Below, piece by piece: positions 38,221 through 45,901 of a stretch of 64,000 nt of DNA (its first letter is position 1; every line of letters starts with the position of its first letter). The DNA comes from Bacillota bacterium (GTDB taxonomy: Bacteria; Armatimonadota; HRBIN16): NCBI GenBank assembly GCA_023511455.1, contig JAIMBJ010000006.1:106739-170738 (forward strand), in the 5' to 3' direction. The notes under the pieces were generated by a model. That model did no database searches, was not told the DNA's origin, and worked only from the letters and a program-made list of their open reading frames with translations. Both the position numbers and the translations under genes were made by a program.

Positions 38221-39111
38221 CTATCCCTCCCGTTCTACCATGAGGTGGGCAATGGCCCGCAACGGCTCTGCCTTTTCGCCAAGGGGTCTCAGCGCTTCCA
38301 CAGCTTCTTTCACCAGTTGATGTGCCCGCTGGCGCGAGGCTTCCACACCATAAAGCGCCGGGTATGTGGCTTTGCCTCGCTCGGCATCGGTTCCCACCGC
38401 TTTGCCGGTCTTGCCCGGGTCGCCGGTCACGTTCAGCAGGTCGTCAGCGATTTGAAATGCCAGCCCTGCGAGTTCCCCGTAACAGCTCAGGGCGTCTATC
38501 TGCCCCTGTTCAGCCCCGGCGAGAATCGCTCCAGACACCACTGAAGCGCGAATGAGAGCAGCCGTTTTGTGGCGGTGGATATACTCCAGAGTTTCGGCAT
38601 CTACCGGCTTTCTCTCCGATTCGATATCAACCATCTGCCCGCCGACCATGCCGCGCGTGCCTGAGGCTTCGGCAATCACCTGCAGCGCGCGCACGACGCG
38701 CTCCGCGGGGGCAGTCTCCACGTTTCGCGCCACCAGTTCAAAGGCGGTAGCAAACAGCGCGTCCCCGGCAAGAATCGCCACCGCTTCGCCAAATTGCACG
38801 TGACAGGTTGGTCGCCCGCGGCGAAGGGTGTCGTTGTCAATGGCGGGCAGGTCGTCATGTATCAGCGAGAAGGTATGGATGAGCTCTATCGCGCAAGCGG
38901 TGGGTAACACCACGTCCGCCGTCCCCCCGACAGCCTCTGCACCGGCGATGACCAGCACCGGACGCAACCGCTTTCCGCCGGACATGGTGCTGTAACGCAT
39001 GGCGCGATGCAACACCTGAGGACGCGTATCCTCGTCCGGCAGATAGCGGTGCAGCGCGCTATCTACTAGGCGAACTCGTTGCTGAAGGTACTGCTGGAGG
39101 TCAAACGGCAT
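38221..39111 (-). CDS. ispA: polyprenyl (farnesyl/geranylgeranyl) diphosphate synthase
   Basis: A 296-residue trans-prenyltransferase. First Asp-rich motif [20 protein letters not shown] and second [38 protein letters not shown] and [14 protein letters not shown] as in IspA. The DDLPAIDND form fits short-chain type II enzymes; product length is not certain. The frame is open to 39558, but that part overlaps folD; ATG 39111 follows GGATAAAG. Confidence 0.93.
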   Translation of the reverse strand: MPFDLQQYLQQRVRLVDSALHRYLPDEDTRPQVLHRAMRYSTMSGGKRLRPVLVIAGAEAVGGTADVVLPTACAIELIHTFSLIHDDLPAIDNDTLRRGRPTCHVQFGEAVAILAGDALFATAFELVARNVETAPAERVVRALQVIAEASGTRGMVGGQMVDIESERKPVDAETLEYIHRHKTAALIRASVVSGAILAGAEQGQIDALSCYGELAGLAFQIADDLLNVTGDPGKTGKAVGTDAERGKATYPALYGVEASRQRAHQLVKEAVEALRPLGEKAEPLRAIAHLMVEREG

Positions 39112-39113
39112 CT

Positions 39114-39974
39114 TTATCCTGCCTCCAGTCTCATTTCTGCCGCGCGGACGGTGTTGGAAAGCAACATGGCGATGGTCATAGGTCCGACACCACCCGGCAC
39201 AGGGGTGATATATGACGCCACCTGTGACGCCGATTCGAAGTGCACATCGCCCACATCGCCACTGCGACCCTCTACGCGGTTGTACCCGGCATCCACGACC
39301 ACCGCGCCCGGGCGTATCATGTCGCCTGTAATCAGTTCCGCTCTGCCGCACGCCGCAACCAGAATATCTGCCTCGCGGGTAAGGGAGGGTAAATCTCGCG
39401 TGCGGGTATGGCATACGGTGACGGTCGCGTTGCGCAGCAGCAGCAGCAGGGCAAGCGGCTTGCCCAGAATGATGCTTCGTCCCACAACCACTGCCCGCTG
39501 CCCTTCGATGGGGAGATGATACCGGTCCAGCAGCTCCACGATGCCCAGCGGTGTACACGAGATGAACTTCGCCACGCCCGCTACCAGTGCGCCCAGCGAA
39601 GCCGGCGAGATGCCATCCACATCCTTGTCCGGAGACAGGCGGCTAAGCAGGCGTATCTCGTCCAGGTGCTTCGGCACAGGATGCTGCACGAGAATGCCAT
39701 GCACGTGATGGTCGTCGTTCAGCCGAGCGATGAGGTCCTCCGCCTCTTGCTGTGTTGTGGCGGCAGGCAGGGCAAAGGTTTCGGACTCGACGCCGATGCT
39801 TCGGCACGCTTTCGCTTTCATGCGTACGTAAGTGTGAGATGCCGGGTCATCGCCGATGAGAACAACGCTCAGCTTCGGCACGATACCTGCCTCGCGCAGC
39901 TTCTGCACGCGCGGCTTGAGTTCCTCTCGAATCTGTGCAGCGGTGGCTGCACCATCTAAAAGGGTTGCGCTCAC
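39114..39974 (-). CDS. folD: methylenetetrahydrofolate dehydrogenase/cyclohydrolase
   Basis: A 286-residue bifunctional folate enzyme: PASHTYVRMKAKACRSIGVE with the catalytic Tyr-x3-Lys, LVQHPVPKHLDEIRLLSRLS, PDKDVDGISPASLGALV and NADP-binding VVVGRSIILGKPLALLLL. Interconverts methylene-, methenyl- and formyl-tetrahydrofolate. ATG 39974 overlaps the nusB stop (ATGA). Confidence 0.96.
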   Translation of the reverse strand: MSATLLDGAATAAQIREELKPRVQKLREAGIVPKLSVVLIGDDPASHTYVRMKAKACRSIGVESETFALPAATTQQEAEDLIARLNDDHHVHGILVQHPVPKHLDEIRLLSRLSPDKDVDGISPASLGALVAGVAKFISCTPLGIVELLDRYHLPIEGQRAVVVGRSIILGKPLALLLLLRNATVTVCHTRTRDLPSLTREADILVAACGRAELITGDMIRPGAVVVDAGYNRVEGRSGDVGDVHFESASQVASYITPVPGGVGPMTIAMLLSNTVRAAEMRLEAG

Positions 39975-40414
39975 CGGTACTCCTCCAGATGTTTCAATAC
40001 GCTCGCCAAAACACCGTTGACGAATTTGCCGGACTCGTCCGAGTTATACTTCTTCGCCAGTTCTACCGCCTCACTGATGACCACACCGGGTGGCGTTTCG
40101 GGATGATGCAGCAGCTCGTATATCGCCAGACGAAGCACGTTGCGGTCGGGAGCAGGCTGACGTTCGGGTGGCCAGCCAATAGCGAACCGGGCGATGATGG
40201 AGTCGATCCTTTGCAGGTTCTGCAGAGTGCCAGAAGCCAGTTCGTAGGCAAACCGCTGTCCCTCTTCGTCGATGGGCATATGCTCTATCGCAAAGGCAAA
40301 GCATTCGTCCAGCGGCATCTGTGCAATATCCACCTGATACAGCAGGCGCAAAGCCAGTTCCCTTGCCATGCGACGGGTACCGGCAGTATGTTTTCGCAAT
40401 GTAGAACTGCTCAT
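39971..40414 (-). CDS. nusB: transcription antitermination factor NusB
   Basis: A 147-residue NusB protein: ARELALRLLYQVDIAQMPLD near the start, YELASGTLQNLQRIDSIIAR, and LRLAIYELLHHPETPPGVVI and SEAVELAKKYNSDESGKFVN at the end. Acts in rRNA transcription with NusE. Between accC and folD, a common bacterial neighbourhood. Confidence 0.96.
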   Translation of the reverse strand: MSSSTLRKHTAGTRRMARELALRLLYQVDIAQMPLDECFAFAIEHMPIDEEGQRFAYELASGTLQNLQRIDSIIARFAIGWPPERQPAPDRNVLRLAIYELLHHPETPPGVVISEAVELAKKYNSDESGKFVNGVLASVLKHLEEYR

Positions 40415-40426
40415 GTTCGCTCTCCC

Positions 40427-41782
40427 TCACTCCGTACCGTTTCGCAGGTATCGGCGCAGGAACTGAGTAGACACGTTCCCCTTTTGATACTCCGGGTGGT
40501 CGATGATGCGCTTCAGGAAAGGCAGATTGGTTTTGACACCCTCCACCCGTGTCTCTTCCAGTGCTCGCTTCATACGTGCTATCGCGGACGGTCTATCTTC
40601 AGCCCACACGATAATCTTGGCGAGCAGGGAGTCGTAGTAGGGGGGTATGACATAGCCCGGGTACAGGTGGGTGTCCACGCGCACGCCCGGTCCCCCCGGC
40701 AGTACCAGATGCGTGATCTTGCCCACGCAGGGGGCAAAATCGTTGTCAGGGTCCTCAGCGGTGAGGCGACACTCTATGGAGTGTCCACGCCACTGCACGT
40801 CACGTTGAGACAGATGCAACCGTTCTTTTGCGGCGATACGTATCTGCTCGCGCACGATGTCCACCCCGGTGATTTGCTCGGTAACGGGATGTTCCACCTG
40901 AATGCGCGTGTTCATTTCGATAAAGTAGAAGTTGCCTTTGCTGTCCAGAAGAAATTCTACCGTACCTGCGTTGACGTAACCAACCGCCTTCGCCGCGCGT
41001 ACCGCCGCTTCACCCATCTTCTGGCGAAGGGCGGGAGCCACCACAGAAGCCGGAGCTTCTTCTACCATTTTTTGACGTCGCGCGGTTTGAATAGAACATT
41101 CGCGCTCACCCAGATGGATGACGTTGCCATAGGAATCGGCAAGCACCTGCACCTCTACGTGGCGCGGGTCAGGGATGAACTTTTCCACGTATACCTCTGG
41201 CGAACCAAATGCCGCCAGAGCCTCACTCTGTGCCAGCTGCAGGACGCGAGATAGCTCTTCGGCGTTCTCGGCCAGACGGATGCCTTTGCCTCCGCCGCCA
41301 GCTACAGCTTTCACCAGTACGGGATAGCCAATACGCTGTGCCTGCTTGAGCGCTTCCTGTTCGCTGCGCACCGCGCCGTGTGTGCCGGGCACGACAGGTA
41401 CCTTGGCGTGGCGCACGATTTCACGTGCGACTGCTTTATCCCCCATTTTCTCGATAGCAGATGGTGGCGGACCGATGAACACCAGTCCGCTCGCTTCACA
41501 CGCCTCAGCGAAGCTGGCGCGTTCCGAGAGGTAGCCATAGCCCGGATGGATGGCTTCTGCGCCGGTGATGATGGCTGCCATAATCACGTTGGGGATGTTC
41601 AGGTAGCTGTCTTTACCCGGCCCGGGACCGATACACACAGCCTCATCAGCCGCCTGCACGTGCAGGCTATCCGCGTCCGCTTCGGAATACACAGCTACGG
41701 TAGCTATGCCGAGTTCCTTACACGCGCGAATAATGCGCAACGCAATCTCGCCTCTATTGGCTATCAGTATCTTCTGGAACAT
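40427..41782 (-). CDS. accC: biotin carboxylase subunit of acetyl-CoA carboxylase
   Basis: A 451-residue ATP-grasp enzyme that carboxylates biotin on AccB. Seen: KILIANRGEIALRIIRACKE, YLSERASFAEACEASGLVFI, LVKAVAGGGGKGIRLAENAE, LGERECSIQTARRQKMVEEA, EMNTRIQVEHPVTEQITGVD and the final ATP-grasp Arg region. Length matches AccC. ATG 41782 lies 2 bp after the pseudopilin stop. No substituted catalytic residues noticed. Confidence 0.96.
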   Translation of the reverse strand: MFQKILIANRGEIALRIIRACKELGIATVAVYSEADADSLHVQAADEAVCIGPGPGKDSYLNIPNVIMAAIITGAEAIHPGYGYLSERASFAEACEASGLVFIGPPPSAIEKMGDKAVAREIVRHAKVPVVPGTHGAVRSEQEALKQAQRIGYPVLVKAVAGGGGKGIRLAENAEELSRVLQLAQSEALAAFGSPEVYVEKFIPDPRHVEVQVLADSYGNVIHLGERECSIQTARRQKMVEEAPASVVAPALRQKMGEAAVRAAKAVGYVNAGTVEFLLDSKGNFYFIEMNTRIQVEHPVTEQITGVDIVREQIRIAAKERLHLSQRDVQWRGHSIECRLTAEDPDNDFAPCVGKITHLVLPGGPGVRVDTHLYPGYVIPPYYDSLLAKIIVWAEDRPSAIARMKRALEETRVEGVKTNLPFLKRIIDHPEYQKGNVSTQFLRRYLRNGTE

Positions 41783-41784
41783 GC

Positions 41785-42144
41785 TCAAAATCCCTCATGC
41801 GACGGAGTCAGGCACTGCACGCGCCCGGTTTGGGGATCGTACCAGTAAGGTTGTTTGCTCACCGGGCAGTCAAGCATCTCTGCAGGTAGTCGCAGCTCCT
41901 GCAATGAAGCCGGAAGGGGTTCTTCCCCCGTGGGACGGGACATGCGGATGGAAAGGCGAATCTGCTGTAGATTGTTCCGGCATTGAACCGCGAGCGCGGC
42001 GTTCTCGGGGGTTTTACGTGGTTGCCCCGACGGTTCCATGCCCCTGCCCGTATACTTTGGCAACAACCAGATGGCGAGTATGAGCAGCAGCGCGAGCACT
42101 ATCAGTATCTCTATCAGGCTCCATGCTTCACGCGCTCGTTTCAT
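41785..42144 (-). CDS. type II secretion / type IV pseudopilin-like protein
   Basis: A 119-residue protein with a prepilin-like N-terminus (REAWSLIEILIVLALLLILA, cleavage between A and W) followed by a compact soluble part with CRNNLQQIRLSIRMSRPTGE and a CPVSKQPYWYDPQTG ending like GspG pseudopilins. It is placed between accB and accC, overlapping accB by 17 bp, which is unusual. Its own prepilin peptidase is not in the window. Function unknown. Confidence 0.75.
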   Translation of the reverse strand: MKRAREAWSLIEILIVLALLLILAIWLLPKYTGRGMEPSGQPRKTPENAALAVQCRNNLQQIRLSIRMSRPTGEEPLPASLQELRLPAEMLDCPVSKQPYWYDPQTGRVQCLTPSHEGF

Positions 42145-42556
42145 CGTCGCTCTCCTCCACGATGCGGTACAGGGGCTGCCCGTACTCGACGGCTACTCCC
42201 CCTTCCACACACACTTCCACCACACGACCGTCTGCGGGGCTTCGCACTTCGTTCATCAACCCCATGGCTTTAATCATGCATACGACCTCATTCTTCTTCA
42301 CCTTATCGCCCACCTGTAGCGGTTTGGGACGGGGCTGGAAGAAACCGACCAGCGGGGAGCGTACCCACACAGACGGAGGTTCAGCAGGCAGTTGAACTTG
42401 CTCTGCTTCTGGTTCAGGGCTGGTTGGAACAGCCACAGCCACCTGCCGCCTCGCGCGCAGCCTCCAGCCGTTCGTCTCCACCTCCAGTTCGCTGGCATCG
42501 CTCTGATGGAGCAGTTCCAGTAATCTTTCAATCCGTTCTAACTCGGTTTGTACCAT
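42128..42556 (-). CDS. accB: AccB-like biotinyl domain protein lacking the biotin lysine
   Basis: A 142-residue BCCP-like protein: an N-terminal helix and linker, then SPLVGFFQPRPKPLQVGDKV and NEVVCMIKAMGLMNEVRSPA and VAVEYGQPLYRI. In functional BCCPs the core is EAMKxMNE with the Lys biotinylated; here it reads KAMGLMNE, so residue 99 is Gly and residue 96 Lys instead of Glu. The codon is GGG (42262-42260) and the frame is clean. Either another AccB carries biotin, or this is a regulator like plant BADC proteins. First of accB-pseudopilin-accC. Confidence 0.8.
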   Translation of the reverse strand: MVQTELERIERLLELLHQSDASELEVETNGWRLRARRQVAVAVPTSPEPEAEQVQLPAEPPSVWVRSPLVGFFQPRPKPLQVGDKVKKNEVVCMIKAMGLMNEVRSPADGRVVEVCVEGGVAVEYGQPLYRIVEESDDETSA

Positions 42557-42559
42557 CGG

Positions 42560-43627
42560 TTACACCTTCAGCTGGAAGATGAAGTACTCTACGACGCGCA
42601 GTACGTAGCTCACGAAGATGACCGCGATGATGCCTATCATCATCCACGTTACGAACTCGGAAGAGCGCGCCAGAGATTCAATCTTCATATATTGCACCTC
42701 GCCAGAAGAGGGCAAAAAAGCGAACCGCGCGACGAAGTTATCTACCGTGCGCAACACCTGGAAGAGAATCTGCTGAGCCTGTTGTGCGTAATGAACCACG
42801 ATGGCAACCGCAGCCACGATTACGATGGGGGCGATAACCTGATACTTCTGCTGTTGCCGGTAGTTGTAGATGATACAGTTGCGGCAACGCTCCTGTTTCT
42901 CTTCCTTGGAGAGATGCCGGTTGTACGGAATGAAGCGCACGTTTTGGCGGGGGTCGGGACTGGGCGCGCCCTTACCCTCTAAAGCCTGAAGGATGACGCG
43001 CTCCTCGCACATACAGCCGACGCCTTCACGCCAGCAGGCACGTCGCGCGTGATAAATAGGACAGTTTTTGCGGATGCTTGGGCGACAGAAGGGCAGCTGC
43101 CAGCAGTATCCGAGAAACCGGTTGGTCGGCTGGCTCTCTCTGGCGACGTTCGCGCCATACTGCAGATTCGCGCGGTTGAACATCTCACGGAAGTACCCGG
43201 ATGTTACCCGCACCCAAACATCCAGCACAGCGAAGATAATGCCGGGCACCAGACACAATATGCCTGCCTGCTGGAAGGATGTCACAATCACAGGTAAAAG
43301 GGTGGGTTCTCGTCCGGTCTGAGGGGCGAGATGAATGATGCCCAGAGGGACGCCTAAAGCCAGCAAAGCAGCGAGCAAGAGAAAGAGGTATCCAATGGTC
43401 GTTTCGCGGAGATAGAGTAGGGTAAAGCTGGCTGCAGCGACGGCTGTGGCTGTAAGCAGTGCCCGACCGGCAAGGTGTATGTTCTGCTCCACGCGCAGAC
43501 GCTCTGCGGCAGGCAGGGTTGCCCACGACGTTGCCATGCCTGAGAAGACGCCCCAGAGCAGGTAGGCAGCTGCTAGCACAGCGCCCGCCGTCGCAACAAT
43601 ACCTGCCAGCTGCAGCAGGTCTTCCAT
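42560..43627 (-). CDS. membrane protein with a cysteine-rich cytosolic loop
   Basis: A 355-residue protein with about six hydrophobic helices: two or more in the first half (LAGIVATAGAVLAAAYLLWG and FLLLLAALLALGVPLGII), and three near the C-terminus. Between them, residues about 177-260 contain eight cysteines (CWQLPFC, NCPIYHARRAC, GCMC, CRNC), possibly a metal or Fe-S site. No family recognised. It lies 3 bp before accB and 72 bp after efp in transcription order. ATG 43627 has GGAGCCGAG upstream; an earlier start is in-frame. Confidence 0.7.
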   Translation of the reverse strand: MEDLLQLAGIVATAGAVLAAAYLLWGVFSGMATSWATLPAAERLRVEQNIHLAGRALLTATAVAAASFTLLYLRETTIGYLFLLLAALLALGVPLGIIHLAPQTGREPTLLPVIVTSFQQAGILCLVPGIIFAVLDVWVRVTSGYFREMFNRANLQYGANVARESQPTNRFLGYCWQLPFCRPSIRKNCPIYHARRACWREGVGCMCEERVILQALEGKGAPSPDPRQNVRFIPYNRHLSKEEKQERCRNCIIYNYRQQQKYQVIAPIVIVAAVAIVVHYAQQAQQILFQVLRTVDNFVARFAFLPSSGEVQYMKIESLARSSEFVTWMMIGIIAVIFVSYVLRVVEYFIFQLKV

Positions 43628-43699
43628 CAGCTCGGCTCCTTTACGGGCATGAAAGGAACGCCCCGGGCGTCCCATAAGCTCGCCCCCTTTCGTCCGGGT

Positions 43700-44266
43700 C
43701 TACTGCGTTTTCACGCGCTCAAGATACTGGTCGGTGCGTGTATCCACTTTGATTATGTCGCCCACATTGATATGGAACGGCACGCGCACCACCGCACCAG
43801 TCTCTAGTGTAGCGGGCTTGGAGCCTCCAGAGGCGGTATCACCTCGTACGCCGGGGTCCGTTTCTACCACCTGCAGTTCTACAAACCAGGGCATCTCCAC
43901 GCCGACCACGCGCCCCTCGTGCATCAGTACTGTTACCTCCATATTCTCTTTGAGGTACTTGATGCCTTCACCGAACTGCTCACGGCGCACCATAATCTGG
44001 TCGTACGTGTCCATGTCCATCAGGTAGTACTCATCGTCCTGGTTATAGAGGAACTGCATGGGCTTGCGCTCGAGGAACGCCTGCTCCATGCGTTCACCGG
44101 CACGGAAGGTCTTATCCAGCACAGCGCCGGTACGCACATTCTTCAGCTTGGTGCGCACAAATGCTCCGCCTTTGCCGGGTTTGACATGCATGAACTCGAT
44201 GATGGTGTAGATGTCGCCATCTACGATGATATGTAGACCGTTGCGGAAGTCGCTGGTGTCTATCAA
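43700..44266 (-). CDS. efp: elongation factor P
   Basis: A 188-residue EF-P that relieves ribosome stalling at polyproline. Domain I has [20 protein letters not shown] and [20 protein letters not shown], with Lys32 at the tip loop where many bacteria modify the residue; domains II and III end in [20 protein letters not shown]. The start is TTG 44266, nine bases after AGGAGG; no better start is available. It opens the long leftward operon. Confidence 0.96.
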   Translation of the reverse strand: MIDTSDFRNGLHIIVDGDIYTIIEFMHVKPGKGGAFVRTKLKNVRTGAVLDKTFRAGERMEQAFLERKPMQFLYNQDDEYYLMDMDTYDQIMVRREQFGEGIKYLKENMEVTVLMHEGRVVGVEMPWFVELQVVETDPGVRGDTASGGSKPATLETGAVVRVPFHINVGDIIKVDTRTDQYLERVKTQ

Positions 44267-44303
44267 GAAAACAAACCTCCTGTCTTGCTTGAAGTCCCTA
44301 AGC

Positions 44304-44333
44304 AGTATATCAAAGGGCGCGAGCGGATGTCAA
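44304..44333 (-). promoter_or_regulatory. efp: promoter of the efp-acc-nusB-folD operon
   Basis: Leftward TTGACA (44333-44328), 18 bp, TATACT (44309-44304), 38 bp before the TTG start of efp. Confidence 0.75.
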
Positions 44334-44495
44334 TCTACCAGGGGTGCTCGATACGCCCGCCGAATGCCCTTTGGAAGATGAGCCTCTTGGTTGAATCCCC
44401 AGTAGCACAGAGGCTACCTACTGCCGGACAGCGCAGGAAAACATTCCGCGGAGACGAATCCCCAAGCAACGAACGGAACGAGGGGAGGGAAACGT

Positions 44496-45479
44496 GTGCT
44501 GCTGCTTCTGGTTGCTGTCGCGCTGGTTCAGCCTGCGCTGAAAGTCGGTGTCATCGCCGATGATTTGGTAGACTACTCCACGTGGGCAAAGCCGTATGCT
44601 TCCGAATGGACGGGGGAGAAGATTGCCAGCCTCCTTCGGGAGGAAGGGTTCGAAGTTCACCTGCTCACCCGAGAGCAGCTCAATCTCGCCGGTCTGCAGC
44701 AGTTTGGTGCCGTTCTGATTGCCACCGACCACACTTACCCTGAGATTGGCGCGTGGGGTGGCCCGGTGGCTCAGGCTCTGGTAGAATATGTGAGGAGCGG
44801 CGGGATCTACGTGATGCCGATTGGCGTCCCGCACTTCATTGCCAAAGACATCCAGACTGGTCGGTTGGATTCCGACCATTGGGCGGATTTCTTTGACTTA
44901 CGTGCGTCCACCGCGCAAGGCGTGCTTCCGCTTCGATTGACAAAACAAGGAAGAGCCATTGACCTACCCGACCCTCAGCATTTGAACGTTCCGCCTATTC
45001 GCCAGATTCTGCCCGAGCGGAGCGCAGTGCTGGTATGGAGTAGTAATTATGTCCCGTGTCTGGTCGCGGTGCCTTTTGGAAGCGGCTGGTTGATCCACTG
45101 GGGCGCAGGAGAAAAGATGGATGCCTCCGTCCGCGATTACTGGATTCGCGCTGCAGGCAAGACCATCCGCGCGGCAAAAGCGGGACGATTGAGAGCGGTA
45201 CCTCCTGCAGAACTCATGCGTGAGGAGGGGCTGGAAGGCAAGTCACTGGACGACCTGGACCGCGAACTGTTTGCACCAGCACCATCGCCTCTGTCAGGGA
45301 CGCCGGCAGTCACGGTGCGGTTGTCACCGGACGCAGAACGTTCCACACAGTCCTCTCGCAAGGTTCTGTCTCTGGACGGCGCGTGTCAGATGCTGGGATT
45401 GCCGAAGGGCAGGGGCGATGAACGGATGCTGTTGCAGGGCAAGGGGTGGGAGGATGCCATCTCTGCGGAGACACCCTGA
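44496..45479 (+). CDS. exported ThuA/amidotransferase-like protein
   Basis: A 327-residue protein with a short signal sequence (LLLLVAVALVQPALKVGVIA), then a flavodoxin-like class I amidotransferase fold: LVDYSTWAKPYASEWTGEKI, EGFEVHLLTREQLNLAGLQQ, VLIATDHTYPEIG, YVRSGGIYVMPIGVP and PFGSGWLIHWGAGEK. No Cys-His-Glu triad is evident, so it is probably not a hydrolase of the classical type. The C-terminal 100 residues are low-complexity and unrecognised. GTG 44496 follows GGGGAGGG by six bases. It is followed by the decayed GH2 fragment. Confidence 0.6.
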   Translation: MLLLLVAVALVQPALKVGVIADDLVDYSTWAKPYASEWTGEKIASLLREEGFEVHLLTREQLNLAGLQQFGAVLIATDHTYPEIGAWGGPVAQALVEYVRSGGIYVMPIGVPHFIAKDIQTGRLDSDHWADFFDLRASTAQGVLPLRLTKQGRAIDLPDPQHLNVPPIRQILPERSAVLVWSSNYVPCLVAVPFGSGWLIHWGAGEKMDASVRDYWIRAAGKTIRAAKAGRLRAVPPAELMREEGLEGKSLDDLDRELFAPAPSPLSGTPAVTVRLSPDAERSTQSSRKVLSLDGACQMLGLPKGRGDERMLLQGKGWEDAISAETP

Positions 45480-45482
45480 CAG

Positions 45483-45882
45483 ATGCGCTTTTGGTTATGC
45501 AGCATCGGGATGCATTCTTTTGCCGTACCTATTTATCGTAACAGTATGTTTGTCATCAATAGGCGTCCTGTATGCGTTAACGGCACTAACTGGGCAGCGG
45601 TAGACGCCTTCTCGCGGCTGAGTGCGCATCGCTATCGCCTTCTCCTGACGCTGGTACACCGCGCACGCATCCACATATTGCCCTCACGGGGGGAGGGCTA
45701 GTCGCAACGCGACCTTTCCTGACCTCTGCCACGGGGGGCTATCCTGATGTGGCAGGAGTTCCTGCTCACATGGCAAAACATCGATGCTAACAGGCTTGCT
45801 CGTGGTAACGGAAAAGATGCGTACACACTGGAATCAGGTTACGGGTGTGGTTTACTACAAGCTGACCGACGTATGGGATTAA
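45483..45882 (+). pseudogene. decayed GH2 (beta-mannosidase-like) remnant
   Basis: Three pieces match, in order, the intact GH2 gene that follows. FVINRRPVCVNGTNW (45550 region) parallels FVVNGVKVFAKGTNW; AILMWQEFLL (45740 region) parallels GVMVWQDFAF; GVVYYKLTDVWD (about 45847-45880) parallels GILWWNLRDGWP. Between them are two in-frame stops (TAG at 45699 and TGA at 45720), a frame change and large missing segments. It explains the 420 bp gap between the ThuA-like and GH2 genes. Confidence 0.7.
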
Positions 45883-45901
45883 CAACCAGAGGAGGGAAAA
45901 C

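Noticed and set aside
39112..39558. N-terminal extension of the ispA frame
   Set aside because: It overlaps folD and is not conserved in prenyl synthases; ATG 39111 has a ribosome binding site.
39935..41254. 439-codon rightward frame over nusB and accC
   Set aside because: Antisense shadow of two well-recognised genes.
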